A stretch of 64,000 bases of DNA, taken from positions 496,001-560,000 of the forward strand of contig CAZMAR010000001.1 in assembly GCA_964564635.1 (NCBI GenBank), given 5' to 3'. Positions 18,224 to 27,255 of this stretch are shown piece by piece; the stretch's first letter is position 1, and each line of letters starts with the position of its first letter. Source of the stretch: Tepidaquicella sp964564635 (lineage in GTDB: Bacteria; Bacteroidota; Ignavibacteria; Tepidaquicellales; Tepidaquicellaceae). The translations under genes and the position numbers were made by a program. The notes under the pieces are model-generated. The model did no database searches. It was not told the origin of the DNA and worked only from the letters and a program-made list of their open reading frames with translations.

Positions 18224-19399
18224 TTAATTATTAAATAATGTTTTTATTATTTCATCGTGAAGGTCTGGACGAATTTTTGTAATCCCGGTATTTTCACGAG
18301 TCGGATAAACACGATTTGTTAGAAAAATTATAACCAACTTTCTATCTTTATCGCACCAGATACTTGTACCGGTAAATCCCGTATGTCCAAAAGAATTTTC
18401 CGAAATCAATGAGCCACACTGAGTTTTTACTGGAGGCTCCTGCACTGGTTTTGTTTGCCAGCCAAGAGCGCGAAAATTTTCATACCTATCGGTTCGGTAT
18501 TTAGTTGTAAATAAATCAACTGTCTCTTTTCTGAACATATTTATATAAACAGGATAAACAGTTTCTCTGTTTAGTTCTTCATAGGTTCCAGAATTCAACA
18601 TCATTTTCATAAAAAGATATAAATCTTTTGCATTAGAAAACAAACCCGCATGACCGGAAATCCCATTAGAAACAGAAGCATTTTCATCGTGTACTTCACC
18701 CTGAATTAATCTAAATCGCCAGTAAATGTCTTTTTCGGTTGGCAAGCAATTTTGTTTTTGAGACTCAGGCGGATTAAAAAAAGTTCTGCTCATTCCCAGC
18801 GGAATAAAAATCTCCTCAACACAATATTTATCAAAAGATTTTCCAGTAACTCGCTCAACAATTTCAGAAAGCAACATCATATTTAAATCACTATAAGCAC
18901 CCATAGAACCCGTTTGATAATCCAATCCCATCAGAGCTATATTATGAATAATATCTTCTTTTGATTTTGAATTTAAATAAAATGGGTACCATCTTTTTAA
19001 TCCAGAGTTATGGACAAGGAGATTGATTATTTTAATACTATCTTTTCCGTTTGAACTGAATTCAGGAATAAATTTTATTACAAAATCATCAAGCGAAATT
19101 TTTCCTTCATCAAAAAGTTTCATAATTGCAGTTGTGGTTGCAACCACCTTTGTAAGAGAGGCTAAATCAAATATGCTACTATCAGTTACATCAGGAGAAT
19201 CAGAGTCGTAAGTAAATTTTCCATAATTTTTGTAGTAAATTATTTCTTTATCATTCCCAATCAAAAGTTGTGCACCGGGATAATATTTCTTTTCTATACC
19301 CTGCAATACTATGGAATCTACTCTATAAAAATCCTGAGCAATTAAATTTAAACTTAAACCTAAAAGTATTATGAAGAAAAAATTATAAAACTTATACAT
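18224..19399 (-). CDS. Exported serine hydrolase, beta-lactamase/PBP4* family
   Basis: The start is ATG 19399 (a GTG one codon upstream is also possible), giving 391 aa. Residues 1-21 are a signal peptide. The catalytic fold has 'FDLASLTKVVAT' (SxxK with nucleophile Ser), 'YSDLNMMLL' (YxN-type motif) and 'FGHTGFTGTS' (HTG third motif), as in beta-lactamase-like serine hydrolases acting on peptidoglycan, esters or D-amino peptides. A promoter motif lies directly upstream. Substrate is unknown; a cell-wall role is likely because of the export signal. Confidence 0.85.
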   Translation of the reverse strand: MYKFYNFFFIILLGLSLNLIAQDFYRVDSIVLQGIEKKYYPGAQLLIGNDKEIIYYKNYGKFTYDSDSPDVTDSSIFDLASLTKVVATTTAIMKLFDEGKISLDDFVIKFIPEFSSNGKDSIKIINLLVHNSGLKRWYPFYLNSKSKEDIIHNIALMGLDYQTGSMGAYSDLNMMLLSEIVERVTGKSFDKYCVEEIFIPLGMSRTFFNPPESQKQNCLPTEKDIYWRFRLIQGEVHDENASVSNGISGHAGLFSNAKDLYLFMKMMLNSGTYEELNRETVYPVYINMFRKETVDLFTTKYRTDRYENFRALGWQTKPVQEPPVKTQCGSLISENSFGHTGFTGTSIWCDKDRKLVIIFLTNRVYPTRENTGITKIRPDLHDEIIKTLFNN

Positions 19400-19403
19400 C
19401 ACT

Positions 19404-19434
19404 CAAATATATTTAAAATATTGACTTTGTTCAA
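19404..19434 (-). promoter_or_regulatory. Bacteroidota-type promoter, possibly leaderless transcript
   Basis: On the minus strand TTG (19434-19432), 20 nt spacing, then TATATTTG (19411-19404), which matches the TTTG / TAnnTTTG layout of the primary sigma factor in Bacteroidota. The ATG of the serine hydrolase is only 4 nt after the -7 element, so the RNA would start at or next to the start codon. Confidence 0.5.
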
Positions 19435-19699
19435 TTTAATAAGAATTGCACTGTTTTTTTACATTCTTTCTACATTACTGATAAATTTCAGGAACTGTTT
19501 TTTTTCAGATAAATAGCTACTTTATTTTGAATATTTTCCGAATTCTGCTTAAATAAAACAAATTCAATCCACATTTCAGATTTTTCCATATAATAATTAT
19601 CAATCAGTGAAAGTATAATAGAAAATTAAATGTAGGAAATAGTATTGATTATTTGCTAAATATATTTTCTACGGCTGAGGAAACAAAGTAAAGGAAATA

Positions 19700-20016
19700 C
19701 TACCCGCTCTTAAGTGTAATAATCCCCTTAAAAAGTGACTTGTTTTTCTTTCTTTTTTTATTTTAGATTGAATTATTAATAAACGATGAAGATTTTTATA
19801 TTAAAAAGGGGCTAACCTTCTGATGGAATTTGATTTTAATATAATACCCATTGAGAATAGTATAAAAACCATAATAATAATTTATTGCAGAATTCCGGAT
19901 ATTTTTGGGGCACAATTTTTTTTATTTATCTGGAAATTAATACACACACATAGAAATTATACGAAATGCCAAATTCATCTTAACCAAAAACAAATAGCGA
20001 AAAAATGAACAACGGA
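19700..20016 (+). repeat. 317-bp direct repeat, copy 1
   Basis: Starts 'CTACCCGCTCTTAAG' and ends at the start of an hsdM-like reading frame ('ATGAACAACGGA'). It is repeated at 26760-27076 with the same length, no indels seen, and scattered substitutions. Copy 2 runs on into real HsdM-coding sequence, whereas copy 1 breaks off into unrelated DNA after 20016. The element is therefore probably the old upstream region of an hsdM gene, duplicated; it bounds a 6.7-kb block of defence genes. Confidence 0.85.
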
Positions 20017-20035
20017 ATATATATTAAATGTTTAT

Positions 20036-20161
20036 AGGAGGATTTTTAAATGATTTCCCAAAAAAATTTGAACAATCTTTACAAAATTTAATAAATTAGG
20101 AGGATATTTAAATGATTTCTCAAAAAGAATTTGAACAATCTTTAAAAAAATATGATAAATT
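20036..20161 (+). repeat. Tandem duplication of a gene start (62 + 64 bp)
   Basis: 20036-20097 and 20098-20161 are near-identical. Each contains an AGGAGG ribosome-binding site, TTTAAATG and the codons for M-I-S-Q-K, followed by 'FEQSL'. Only the second copy leads into the reading frame of the next gene; the first soon stops. A strong SD sequence is rare in this window and suggests imported DNA. Confidence 0.75.
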
Positions 20162-20712
20162 AGAAAGTAAAGTAAGCTTCTACCCTATGTTTTTGAATAT
20201 GATTGAAAAAGGGTTCGATACAGAAACATTTTTATTTATTCTTTCAACATGGAATTTTGCTGTTTTTTAGATATGTAAAGAAAGATTTTGATATAAATAA
20301 ATTTAAAGAAACTATTAACGGACTAAAAGTCCATTTTGACAGATTTAAAGGACAAACTTTAAAAGAAATAAAGTTTGATGAATATAAAAAAGAAATAAAG
20401 CATATTTTTAAAACTTTATCTAAAATAAAAGGAGTAAAATATACTGGTGCTTCAAAAATAATGCACTGTAAAATACCTGAAGTTTTTATTTTGTGGGATC
20501 GTTATATAAGAAAGGCATATGATTTTAAAGAAGGAAAAGCCGAGGATTATGCCGAGGATTATTTTAAATTTTTAAAACGAATGCAAGAAAAATTCAAAGG
20601 ATTACGCAAAAAAGGTAATAGAACATTAGCAAAATGCATAGACGAGTATAATTTTGCAAAATTCGCGCACCCTGCATTAGAAAAAAATAGAAGAGAAAGA
20701 AAGAAAAAATAG
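20112..20712 (+). pseudogene. Frameshifted defence-island protein of unknown function
   Basis: Starting at ATG 20112 behind AGGAGG, the frame reads 'MISQKEFEQSLKKY' to 'STWNFAVF' and stops at TAG 20268-20270. The protein text continues in another frame as 'RYVKKDFDINKF' to 'FAHPALEKN'. Removing one T from the TTTTTT run before the stop joins them into a ~200-aa protein. 'VKYTGASKIMHCKIPEVFILWD' resembles helix-hairpin-helix glycosylase-like folds seen in several uncharacterised proteins near restriction systems. It could be a recent mutation, a phase-variable tract or a sequencing error. Confidence 0.6.
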
Positions 20713-20723
20713 GAACACTCAAA

Positions 20724-21038
20724 ATGATAATATTAAGAGATTATCTAAAAAAGGCAGTCGAAGGTCTAAAAGAAAAGGTTCAAAGAGTATTAAATAGTCC
20801 GGAGAAAGGCGCAGTTATTTTTCAAGCTCCGACAGGAAGCGGTAAAACAGTTATAGTTTCTGAAATCTTAAAGCAGTTAGTCAAAGAGAATCATACAAAA
20901 CACTCTTTTGTTTGGGTTTCTGTTAGAATGTTGCACGAACAAAGCAAAGAAAAATTAGAAAAATATTGCGAAGTCGATAGATTAATTCAATGTTCTTATT
21001 TTGAAGATTTAGAGTACAGAAAAAAAAAGCGAGAATGA
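20724..21038 (+). pseudogene. N-terminal fragment of a DEAD/DEAH helicase (type III Res-like)
   Basis: 104 aa with 'LRDYLKKAVEGLKEKVQ', the Walker A motif 'APTGSGKTVIVSEIL' and 'SFVWVSVRMLHEQSKEKL', then stops. Full-length helicases of type III or related restriction enzymes continue for hundreds of residues, so the ATPase is lost. It starts 11 bp after the frameshifted gene. Together with the truncated Mod-like gene at 27256 it may mark a former type III restriction-modification locus. Confidence 0.7.
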
Positions 21039-21100
21039 GATTTTATTCATTAATTGGCCATAGCATAAATAATAAAGACAAAAAATTATTGTAAGAGAAA

Positions 21101-21131
21101 ATGAATAACGGAAAGATTACACTTAGACAAA
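21101..21131 (+). pseudogene. hsdM: Extra copy of an hsdM 5' end (31 bp)
   Basis: The bases from ATG 21101 encode 'MNNGKITLRQ' and match the hsdM stub at 27065-27095 with one mismatch; beyond that the sequences diverge. A third, shorter copy ends the repeat at 20005-20016. The surrounding 21039-21373 has no gene. Confidence 0.6.
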
Positions 21132-21373
21132 TTTTTTTATCCATATAAGATAAATGAAATAATTTTCAGAAGTATGACACCAATAGATTTATGTAAAAAT
21201 TTAAATTTCTAATAAATATGAAGGACAAAAAAAGTAAAAAATATGAATCTCTAAATAATATCGAGACCCAAATATAAAGATATTTGAATTTAATTAAAAA
21301 ACACAATTGCTGGTGAACAAATAATAATAAGAAAAAGATAAAAAAAACATTAAATTGAAATAAAAATATAAAT

Positions 21374-24106
21374 ATGATAAACACTGACACTGAAAAAATA
21401 AAACAAGAAATCAGAAAACTTGTCGAAAAATATAACAAAATTGTGGAAGAAAAGAGAGTCAGCAAATACAATGAGGAGATGACTAAAAAAGATTTTATTC
21501 TTCCTTTGTTTCGTGCTTTGGGCTGGAATATTGAAGATTCAAATGAAGTTACTGCTGAAGAAACAATTTCCAGAAAAAGAGTTGATTACGGCTTTAGAAT
21601 TAACGGTATTCCAAAATTTTTCTTGGAAGCAAAAGCAATAAAAGAAAATTTAGATAATCCTAAATTTATTGAACAGGCGATAAATTATGCCTGGCATAAA
21701 GGTTGTACCTGGGCTGTTCTTACTGATTTTGAAAGCGTGAAAATCTTTAACGCAGAATGGAAAACAACAAATCCTTTACAAAGCCATCTTAAAACAATTC
21801 CATGCCAAGAGTTTTTAGACAGGTTCAATGAATTGTGGCTCTTGTCAAAAGAAAGTTTTGAGCAGGGGTTAATTGACAAAGAAGCCGAAAAATGGGGAAA
21901 GAAAACTAGAAAAATATCTGTTGATAAGCAGCTTTTGGCAGATTTTACAAGATTTAGAGAATTGTTATCAAAAAACATAATAAAACAAAATCAAAGCAAA
22001 AATTTAACAGAAGAAGAATTAGACGAGGCTGTTCAAAGATTACTAGATAGATTAATTTTTATAAGAAACTGCGAAGACAGAGATATGGAAGAAAAGAAAC
22101 TATGGGAAGCTAAAAATGAACCAAACATTCCAAGTGAGTTAAGTGCGGTTTTTGATTATTTTGACGATCAATACAACAGCAAGATTTTCACCAAACACTT
22201 ATGCGATAGTTTAGAAATAGAAAAAGAGGTTTTGCATGAGATAATTGAGGGATTGTATTACACAAAAGACAAATCAGTTTCTTATGATTTTTCAGCCATT
22301 GAGGCAGATGTTTTAGGCAATATTTATGAGCAATATTTAGGCCATATCTTAAAGAAAAGTGAAAAAAGAGCAAAACTTACAGAAAACCACGCGCATAGAA
22401 AAGAGCAAGGGATTTATTACACTCCAACTTACATTGTCGATTATATTGTAAGAAACACTTTAGGAGAATTGCTTAAAAACAAAAAAGTAAATCCAGAAAA
22501 AATAAGAGTTTTAGACCCTGCTTGTGGCTCAGGTTCATTTTTGATAAAAGCTTTTGATATTTTGAATGAATATTACGCAAAGCATTATAAAAACTACGCC
22601 CAGACACAAATAGACTTTAAAACAGGCCTGCCATTCTCAACAAAATCAATTATTCTTAAAAACAACATTTTTGGTGTTGATTTGGATAAGCAAGCAGTAG
22701 AAATAGCACAGCTTAACCTTTTGTTAAAAGTTGCAGAAAAAAGGCAGGAGCTTCCATTACTGCAGGAAAACATAAAGTGCGGAAATTCTTTGATTGATGA
22801 TCCGGCAGTTGCAGGCGACAAAGCCTTCAAATGGGAAGAAGAATTTAAAGAAATAATGCAAGAAGGCGGGTTTGATGTTGTTGTAGGGAATCCACCGTAT
22901 ATTAACATAAAAATTCTAACAAAAACTAACAAAAAGGAAAAGGAGTTTTACCAAACAAAATATGAAGTAGTTAGTGGTAGTTATGATATTTATATCCTTT
23001 TTATTGAGAGAACAATAAAACTCTTAAAAAATGGTGGGATGTTTGGTTTTATAGTCCCTAACAAATTTACAGTTACTGATTATGGTTTATTACTCCGAAA
23101 ATTTATTTTGAATAACTGTATAATTAAAAAAATAATAGACGTATCAAACTTGCCAGTTTTCAAAGGCGTTGGAACTTATCCTGTTTTAATTATACTCAAA
23201 AAAGAAGATAATAAAAACAAAAGATTAAAAAATGTGCTTGAAGTTTTACATATAAAAAATGAAACGGAATTAAATAAAAGTATTGGTTTAAAAATAAAAC
23301 AATCTGAATACGAAAAAAATAACTTCAATATTTTTTCACTTGAATCAACCAGTAGTAAAAACAATATAATTGATAAATTAAAATCAATCAGCACTGTTCT
23401 TGGTCAAATATCTACTGTAAATTGTGGAACTACTGGTTTTGAATATCAAAATTGGGGTAAATTAATTACGGAGAAAAAGGAAGATGATGCTTTTTATTTA
23501 CCTTTTATCATAACTGGAAATATAGACAAATATACAATAAATAGGAAAAAGACGGTTAGATATCAAGGCAAAAAACTTACAAATGTCTATTTCAAAAAAG
23601 GGAAGGAGGTTACGGAAGGTAAATGGAAATTGTTTTCTTCCAAAAAATTAGTTATCAGAGGGATGGCGTTAGAATTAACAGTGGCTTATGATGATATTGG
23701 TTGTGCTTGTGGTGTTTCCGTTTATACAGTTACTGAGCCAAAAAATGGATTAGACTTACTTTATATATTGTGCGTTTTAAATTCAAAATTAATGGATTAT
23801 TTTTACAAAAGTCAATTCGTATCAAAACATCTCGCAGGCAAATATATAGGGTTCAATAAAGGGCAGTTAGAACAAATACCTATTAAAATCATTCCTAAAG
23901 GGGAACAAGAAATTTTCATCAAACTTTCGCAAAAAAGAATAAAATTTACTCAACGCCTCAACGAAATCGGCGACAAGAAAACAGACGAAAGGGCCAAAAT
24001 TGATGAAGAAATCAAAAAGACAGACGCTGAAATTGACGAGCTTGTCTATAAGATTTATGGCATAACAGATGAAGAAAAGAAAATTATTGAGGAGAGTTTG
24101 AAATGA
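21374..24106 (+). CDS. Type IIG restriction-modification enzyme (Eco57I-like)
   Basis: A 910-aa single-chain enzyme combining DNA cleavage and adenine-N6 methylation. Residues ~1-150 form a PD-(D/E)XK nuclease: 'RVDYGFRINGIPKFFLEAKA' gives Asp71 and Glu85-x-Lys87. A helical linker follows. The methyltransferase has motif I 'DPACGSGSFL' (381-390) and motif IV 'GNPPYINI' (NPPY 506-509), preceded by 'QGIYYTPTYIVDYIV', which is typical of the family. Residues ~650-880 are the target recognition and helical spacer region. The length is normal and no defect is visible, so it is probably active. It needs no partner gene. Confidence 0.9.
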   Translation: MINTDTEKIKQEIRKLVEKYNKIVEEKRVSKYNEEMTKKDFILPLFRALGWNIEDSNEVTAEETISRKRVDYGFRINGIPKFFLEAKAIKENLDNPKFIEQAINYAWHKGCTWAVLTDFESVKIFNAEWKTTNPLQSHLKTIPCQEFLDRFNELWLLSKESFEQGLIDKEAEKWGKKTRKISVDKQLLADFTRFRELLSKNIIKQNQSKNLTEEELDEAVQRLLDRLIFIRNCEDRDMEEKKLWEAKNEPNIPSELSAVFDYFDDQYNSKIFTKHLCDSLEIEKEVLHEIIEGLYYTKDKSVSYDFSAIEADVLGNIYEQYLGHILKKSEKRAKLTENHAHRKEQGIYYTPTYIVDYIVRNTLGELLKNKKVNPEKIRVLDPACGSGSFLIKAFDILNEYYAKHYKNYAQTQIDFKTGLPFSTKSIILKNNIFGVDLDKQAVEIAQLNLLLKVAEKRQELPLLQENIKCGNSLIDDPAVAGDKAFKWEEEFKEIMQEGGFDVVVGNPPYINIKILTKTNKKEKEFYQTKYEVVSGSYDIYILFIERTIKLLKNGGMFGFIVPNKFTVTDYGLLLRKFILNNCIIKKIIDVSNLPVFKGVGTYPVLIILKKEDNKNKRLKNVLEVLHIKNETELNKSIGLKIKQSEYEKNNFNIFSLESTSSKNNIIDKLKSISTVLGQISTVNCGTTGFEYQNWGKLITEKKEDDAFYLPFIITGNIDKYTINRKKTVRYQGKKLTNVYFKKGKEVTEGKWKLFSSKKLVIRGMALELTVAYDDIGCACGVSVYTVTEPKNGLDLLYILCVLNSKLMDYFYKSQFVSKHLAGKYIGFNKGQLEQIPIKIIPKGEQEIFIKLSQKRIKFTQRLNEIGDKKTDERAKIDEEIKKTDAEIDELVYKIYGITDEEKKIIEESLK

Positions 24107-24480
24107 TGCCCGAGACTCATTTTTACTCTCGCCAGCCTTTACTTCGGAAAGGACGTTGCACTCCGGCTCGGTGCTTTCGCACTCACTTAACAGCGATTAA
24201 GCAACTTTACTTTTTGCAGTCGTGCCGTCCATATTCTGCTTACGACAAAACATCGCTTAATCGCATATGTTGTGCGGAAATCGCTCGCTTCGCTCGCTAT
24301 CCGCTTCGCTCATTGACCTTGTTGTATTTCATCGCTTACTCCACGCGCGACTTCGCACAACTGAAGGCTATACAGAAATTCTTCAGTAATTGTGGTACAA
24401 TTTTTTCTATCCAGCGACTCATTAGTTTCAATTACAACGGGGTCGCTTTCTGAAATTTTATATAACTCAATAATTAACTT
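24107..24480. other. Non-coding, less AT-rich segment with attC-like hairpin
   Basis: Richer in GC than its surroundings, with repeated 'CGCTTCGCTC'-like strings. GCGATTAAGC (24193-24202) and GCTTAATCGC (24255-24264) are perfect inverse copies; they are flanked by ACTTAAC (24185-24191) and GTTGTGC (24269-24275), which roughly resemble the R'' and R' ends of integron attC sites. The fit is loose (the R ends are not complementary beyond GTT). A 116-codon open frame here looks non-coding: its composition follows the GC-rich repeats and it resembles no protein. Confidence 0.35.
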
Positions 24481-26265
24481 ATGGTTATGAATATAAAAAA
24501 CCTATGGAATAATGTAAAAAAAGAACATGTTATTAAGGCTATTCAGAAATTTGAAAAGCTTAATCCAGATTATCCTAAACCTCGAAATACCTTTTTAGTT
24601 TATAATGGTAAGAGATACCCTGCTAAACATATTCGTGGGCTAGCATTTGAAATTGCAAATAACAAAGAAATTAAGAAAAGCGAATACAGTGGTGGTAAAG
24701 AAACGGTGAATTTCTTTAGAAAACTTGGATTCGAAGTTGAATATACGAGGGCCCGTATCAAAGAGATGCGAGTAAAAAAAGAATCCTTTAGTAAAAGACT
24801 CTCTGTTGTTGGACAAAAAAATGTTTTGCAAAGAATATTACAAGAACACTTTGGAATTATAGAAACTGAGAAAAAATTTGAATGGCTAAAAACCCCTGAT
24901 CCTGAAAAATTGCCTGCCGAATACAGGAAAATTGTTGAAGCGTTAATAAAATACAGAAACCAAAAATCCTTTCTTAAACCCAATTATTCCTTGGCGTGCG
25001 ATATTGTAATTGAGGAACACAAGATAATTATTGAATACGATGAGAATCAGCATTTTAGCCAAGCCCGTAAAATCACTTTAGAAAATTATCCTGAAAATGT
25101 TAAGATCTATTTTGACAAAAATTATTGGATTGAACAATGTAATAAAATCAACGCAAGGGACAATCATCCTGTTGATAGAGATGAAAAGCGTGCTTATTAT
25201 GACGCAGTAAGAGATATTGAGGCATTTAAGCACGGTTATGAACTTATTAGAATCAAACACGGAGATTTTGACTGGACAAGTGAGGATGCTATTGAGCATT
25301 TAAATGAGATAATCACCAAAAATTCAGGAAAACATAAAATTGCTCGTATAATTGTATCTGGTAAGCAGTATGAAGATAATGGCGAACCAATTTTAACAGA
25401 ATTAAAAAATGTTTTTGTTTCTTTCGTCCAGGATGCAAACTTAAAAGACATAAAATTTGAATTTATTATAACACCCGGTGGTTTCTTAAAATTTGATTGG
25501 CCTCCCGAATTTTCTGAATGGATTGATAATGATGAAGCAAACAAAAAACTTGATATTTTTTACAAATCTGCTGAATTAAAAATTAATAAATTCTTTCATT
25601 ATATTGGAAGCGAAACTTTTGAGAAACTGAAAGAAACTGCTGATTATCTTACAATAGGAATTGACAGTGCGAATTCCAAAACTGAACAGGGCATAGAATT
25701 GGTTGCAATTTTTGACTTGAAAAAATCAAAAGTTATCCATTGGACAGGAAAATTTTATCCAACGGTAGGACAAAAACTTATAAGAATCAATGACCTTAAC
25801 ACCCATTTTATTCAACTCAATAATCAAAATATCGTTATTCTCGGTTGCCACGACCTTAATGTTTTTAATCCCCGTGGTCAAGCTGTAGCAAAGCCTGGTA
25901 GTTGGAGAAGAAAAATAGCGGATGAATTCAAAAAACTTTGCCGAAAATTTAAACCTGATATAATTTTGCAACATCCACATACAACAGACACGCCAAATAT
26001 CTGGAACCTAGCATGGAAAACTGTTGAAAAAGAATTACGTTGTGTTAAACACTATGCAAGTGGAATAAAATATTATTATGATTATAAATATGGTGAGGAT
26101 AAAGAAGCAGATAAAAAACACAAAAAGATGAAAAGATGTTGGTCTTGTATAAATAAGGGGACAAAGTTTTATGACAAAAATATAGGTCATCCACGTGGAG
26201 ATATTAATGAGGTATTTGCAAAAACAAAAAAAGGAGATGTGATTGATTTTGTCTATGTTAAATAG
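24481..26265 (+). CDS. Putative defence nuclease: McrA-like head, Vsr/DUF559-like nuclease, unknown C-terminal domain
   Basis: 594 aa; ATG 24487 is an alternative start. Residues ~6-88 ('VKKEHVIKAIQKF', 'YNGKRYPAKHIRGLAFEIAN', 'SEYSGGKETVNFFRKLGF') resemble the N-terminal head found on ScoMcrA-like, modification-dependent restriction enzymes. Residues ~110-262 look like a Vsr/DUF559-type PD-(D/E)XK nuclease: 'ACDIVIEEHKIIIEYDENQH' gives Asp174, Glu185, Asp187 and Gln190-His191. Residues ~385-594 form a further domain I cannot name, with 'VILGCHDLNVFNPRGQ' and 'ILQHPHTTDTPNIW', His/Asp-rich and suggestive of metal binding. The domain order suggests recognition and cleavage of modified or foreign DNA. 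It stands alone between two GC-richer non-coding segments. Confidence 0.6.
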   Translation: MVMNIKNLWNNVKKEHVIKAIQKFEKLNPDYPKPRNTFLVYNGKRYPAKHIRGLAFEIANNKEIKKSEYSGGKETVNFFRKLGFEVEYTRARIKEMRVKKESFSKRLSVVGQKNVLQRILQEHFGIIETEKKFEWLKTPDPEKLPAEYRKIVEALIKYRNQKSFLKPNYSLACDIVIEEHKIIIEYDENQHFSQARKITLENYPENVKIYFDKNYWIEQCNKINARDNHPVDRDEKRAYYDAVRDIEAFKHGYELIRIKHGDFDWTSEDAIEHLNEIITKNSGKHKIARIIVSGKQYEDNGEPILTELKNVFVSFVQDANLKDIKFEFIITPGGFLKFDWPPEFSEWIDNDEANKKLDIFYKSAELKINKFFHYIGSETFEKLKETADYLTIGIDSANSKTEQGIELVAIFDLKKSKVIHWTGKFYPTVGQKLIRINDLNTHFIQLNNQNIVILGCHDLNVFNPRGQAVAKPGSWRRKIADEFKKLCRKFKPDIILQHPHTTDTPNIWNLAWKTVEKELRCVKHYASGIKYYYDYKYGEDKEADKKHKKMKRCWSCINKGTKFYDKNIGHPRGDINEVFAKTKKGDVIDFVYVK

Positions 26266-26759
26266 ATACAGAAACAGCGACCCCTTCGCAACTCTTCGCT
26301 CGTTTCACTGGTTCGCCTCAGCCTTCGGCTTCGGGCAACTAACAGCGGATAAACGGCTCAGGGCTCGGCTCGCCCTTCACACATTCAAATGATTTAGAAG
26401 AAAATGAAAATTTACAACAAATAATTGCTCTAAAAGATTTAATTTAAGAATTAAAGTAAAAAAATGCTCGTGACCGAAACACATCCGAGCCTCCGGGTTT
26501 CGGTCTTCACAAACGCTTAGAGGACTTAAAAGAGATTTACTGCTATGGCTTCGCACTATTGCTAAGCTTCGTCTAAATCGTACTACGCACGAATTCATAA
26601 AATCGCAGACTTTATACTAAATTCGAAAACCTGACTTTCACAAAAAGGAGACCGTTAATTATGAAGATGTTGTTGCCTTCGTTTAACTTCATAGGCGGGA
26701 AAAAGAAATGAAAGAACAATGAAACACTCCCCTTCCCCTACTGAAGAATAACAACGAAG
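26266..26759. other. Non-coding segment after the nuclease gene, with hairpin
   Basis: Again less AT-rich than most of the window. It has 'CTAACAGCGGATAAACGG' near 26337-26354, reminiscent of the TTAACAGCGATTAAG string in the segment before the nuclease gene, and a 9-bp inverted repeat GACCGAAAC (26472-26480) / GTTTCGGTC (26497-26505). Paired GC-richer segments on both sides of one gene look like cassette borders. No real ORF is present. Confidence 0.35.
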
Positions 26760-27076
26760 CTACCTGCTCTTAAGTGTAATAATCCCCTTAAAAAGTGACT
26801 TGTTTTTTTATTTTTTTTTATTTTAGATTGAATTATTAATAAACGATGAAGATTTTTATATTAAAAAGGGGCTAACCTTCTGATGGAATTTGATTGTAAT
26901 ATAATACACATTGAGAATAGTATAAAAACCAGAATAATAACTTATTGCAGAAGTCCGGATATTTTTGGGGCACAAATTTTTCTATTTACCTGGAAATTAA
27001 AACACACACATAGAAATTATACGAAATGCCAAATTCAACTTAAACAAAAACAAATAGCGAAAAAATGAGCAACGGA
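26760..27076 (+). repeat. 317-bp direct repeat, copy 2
   Basis: Second copy of 19700-20016, displaced by 7060 bp. Here the repeat leads without a break into the HsdM-coding stub starting at ATG 27065, so this is probably the original arrangement (hsdM promoter region plus start). Confidence 0.85.
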
Positions 27077-27220
27077 AAGATTACACTTAGACAAATGGAG
27101 ACACATTTATTCAAAGTTGCGGATATCTTACGAGGCAAAATGGATGTTTCGGAAAATAAAGAGTACATCTTTGGTATGCTTTTTTTGAAGCGTATGTCGG
27201 ATGTATTTGAGGATTTTTAA
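27065..27220 (+). pseudogene. hsdM: HsdM (type I methyltransferase) N-terminal stub
   Basis: 51 codons reading 'MSNGKITLRQMETHLFKVAD', 'ILRGKMDVSENKEYIFGMLF', 'LKRMSDVFEDF' and then TAA. This is the start of a type I restriction-modification M subunit N-terminal helical domain, whose full length is ~500 aa. The methyltransferase core and the hsdS and hsdR genes are absent. The gene was deleted, with the next gene beginning 35 bp later. Confidence 0.8.
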
Positions 27221-27255
27221 TAAGATTTATTAAAAATAAAAACTGAAGAAGTAAT

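Noticed and set aside
19823..20008. 61-codon ORF in repeat copy 1 (and its twin at 26883-27068)
   Set aside because: The two copies differ mainly by changes that alter amino acids, as expected of non-coding repeat DNA, and the product is unlike any protein.
24103..24453. 116-codon ORF after the type IIG enzyme
   Set aside because: The product is composition-driven (GC-rich repeats), resembles no protein and starts inside the stop region of the previous gene; treated as non-coding.
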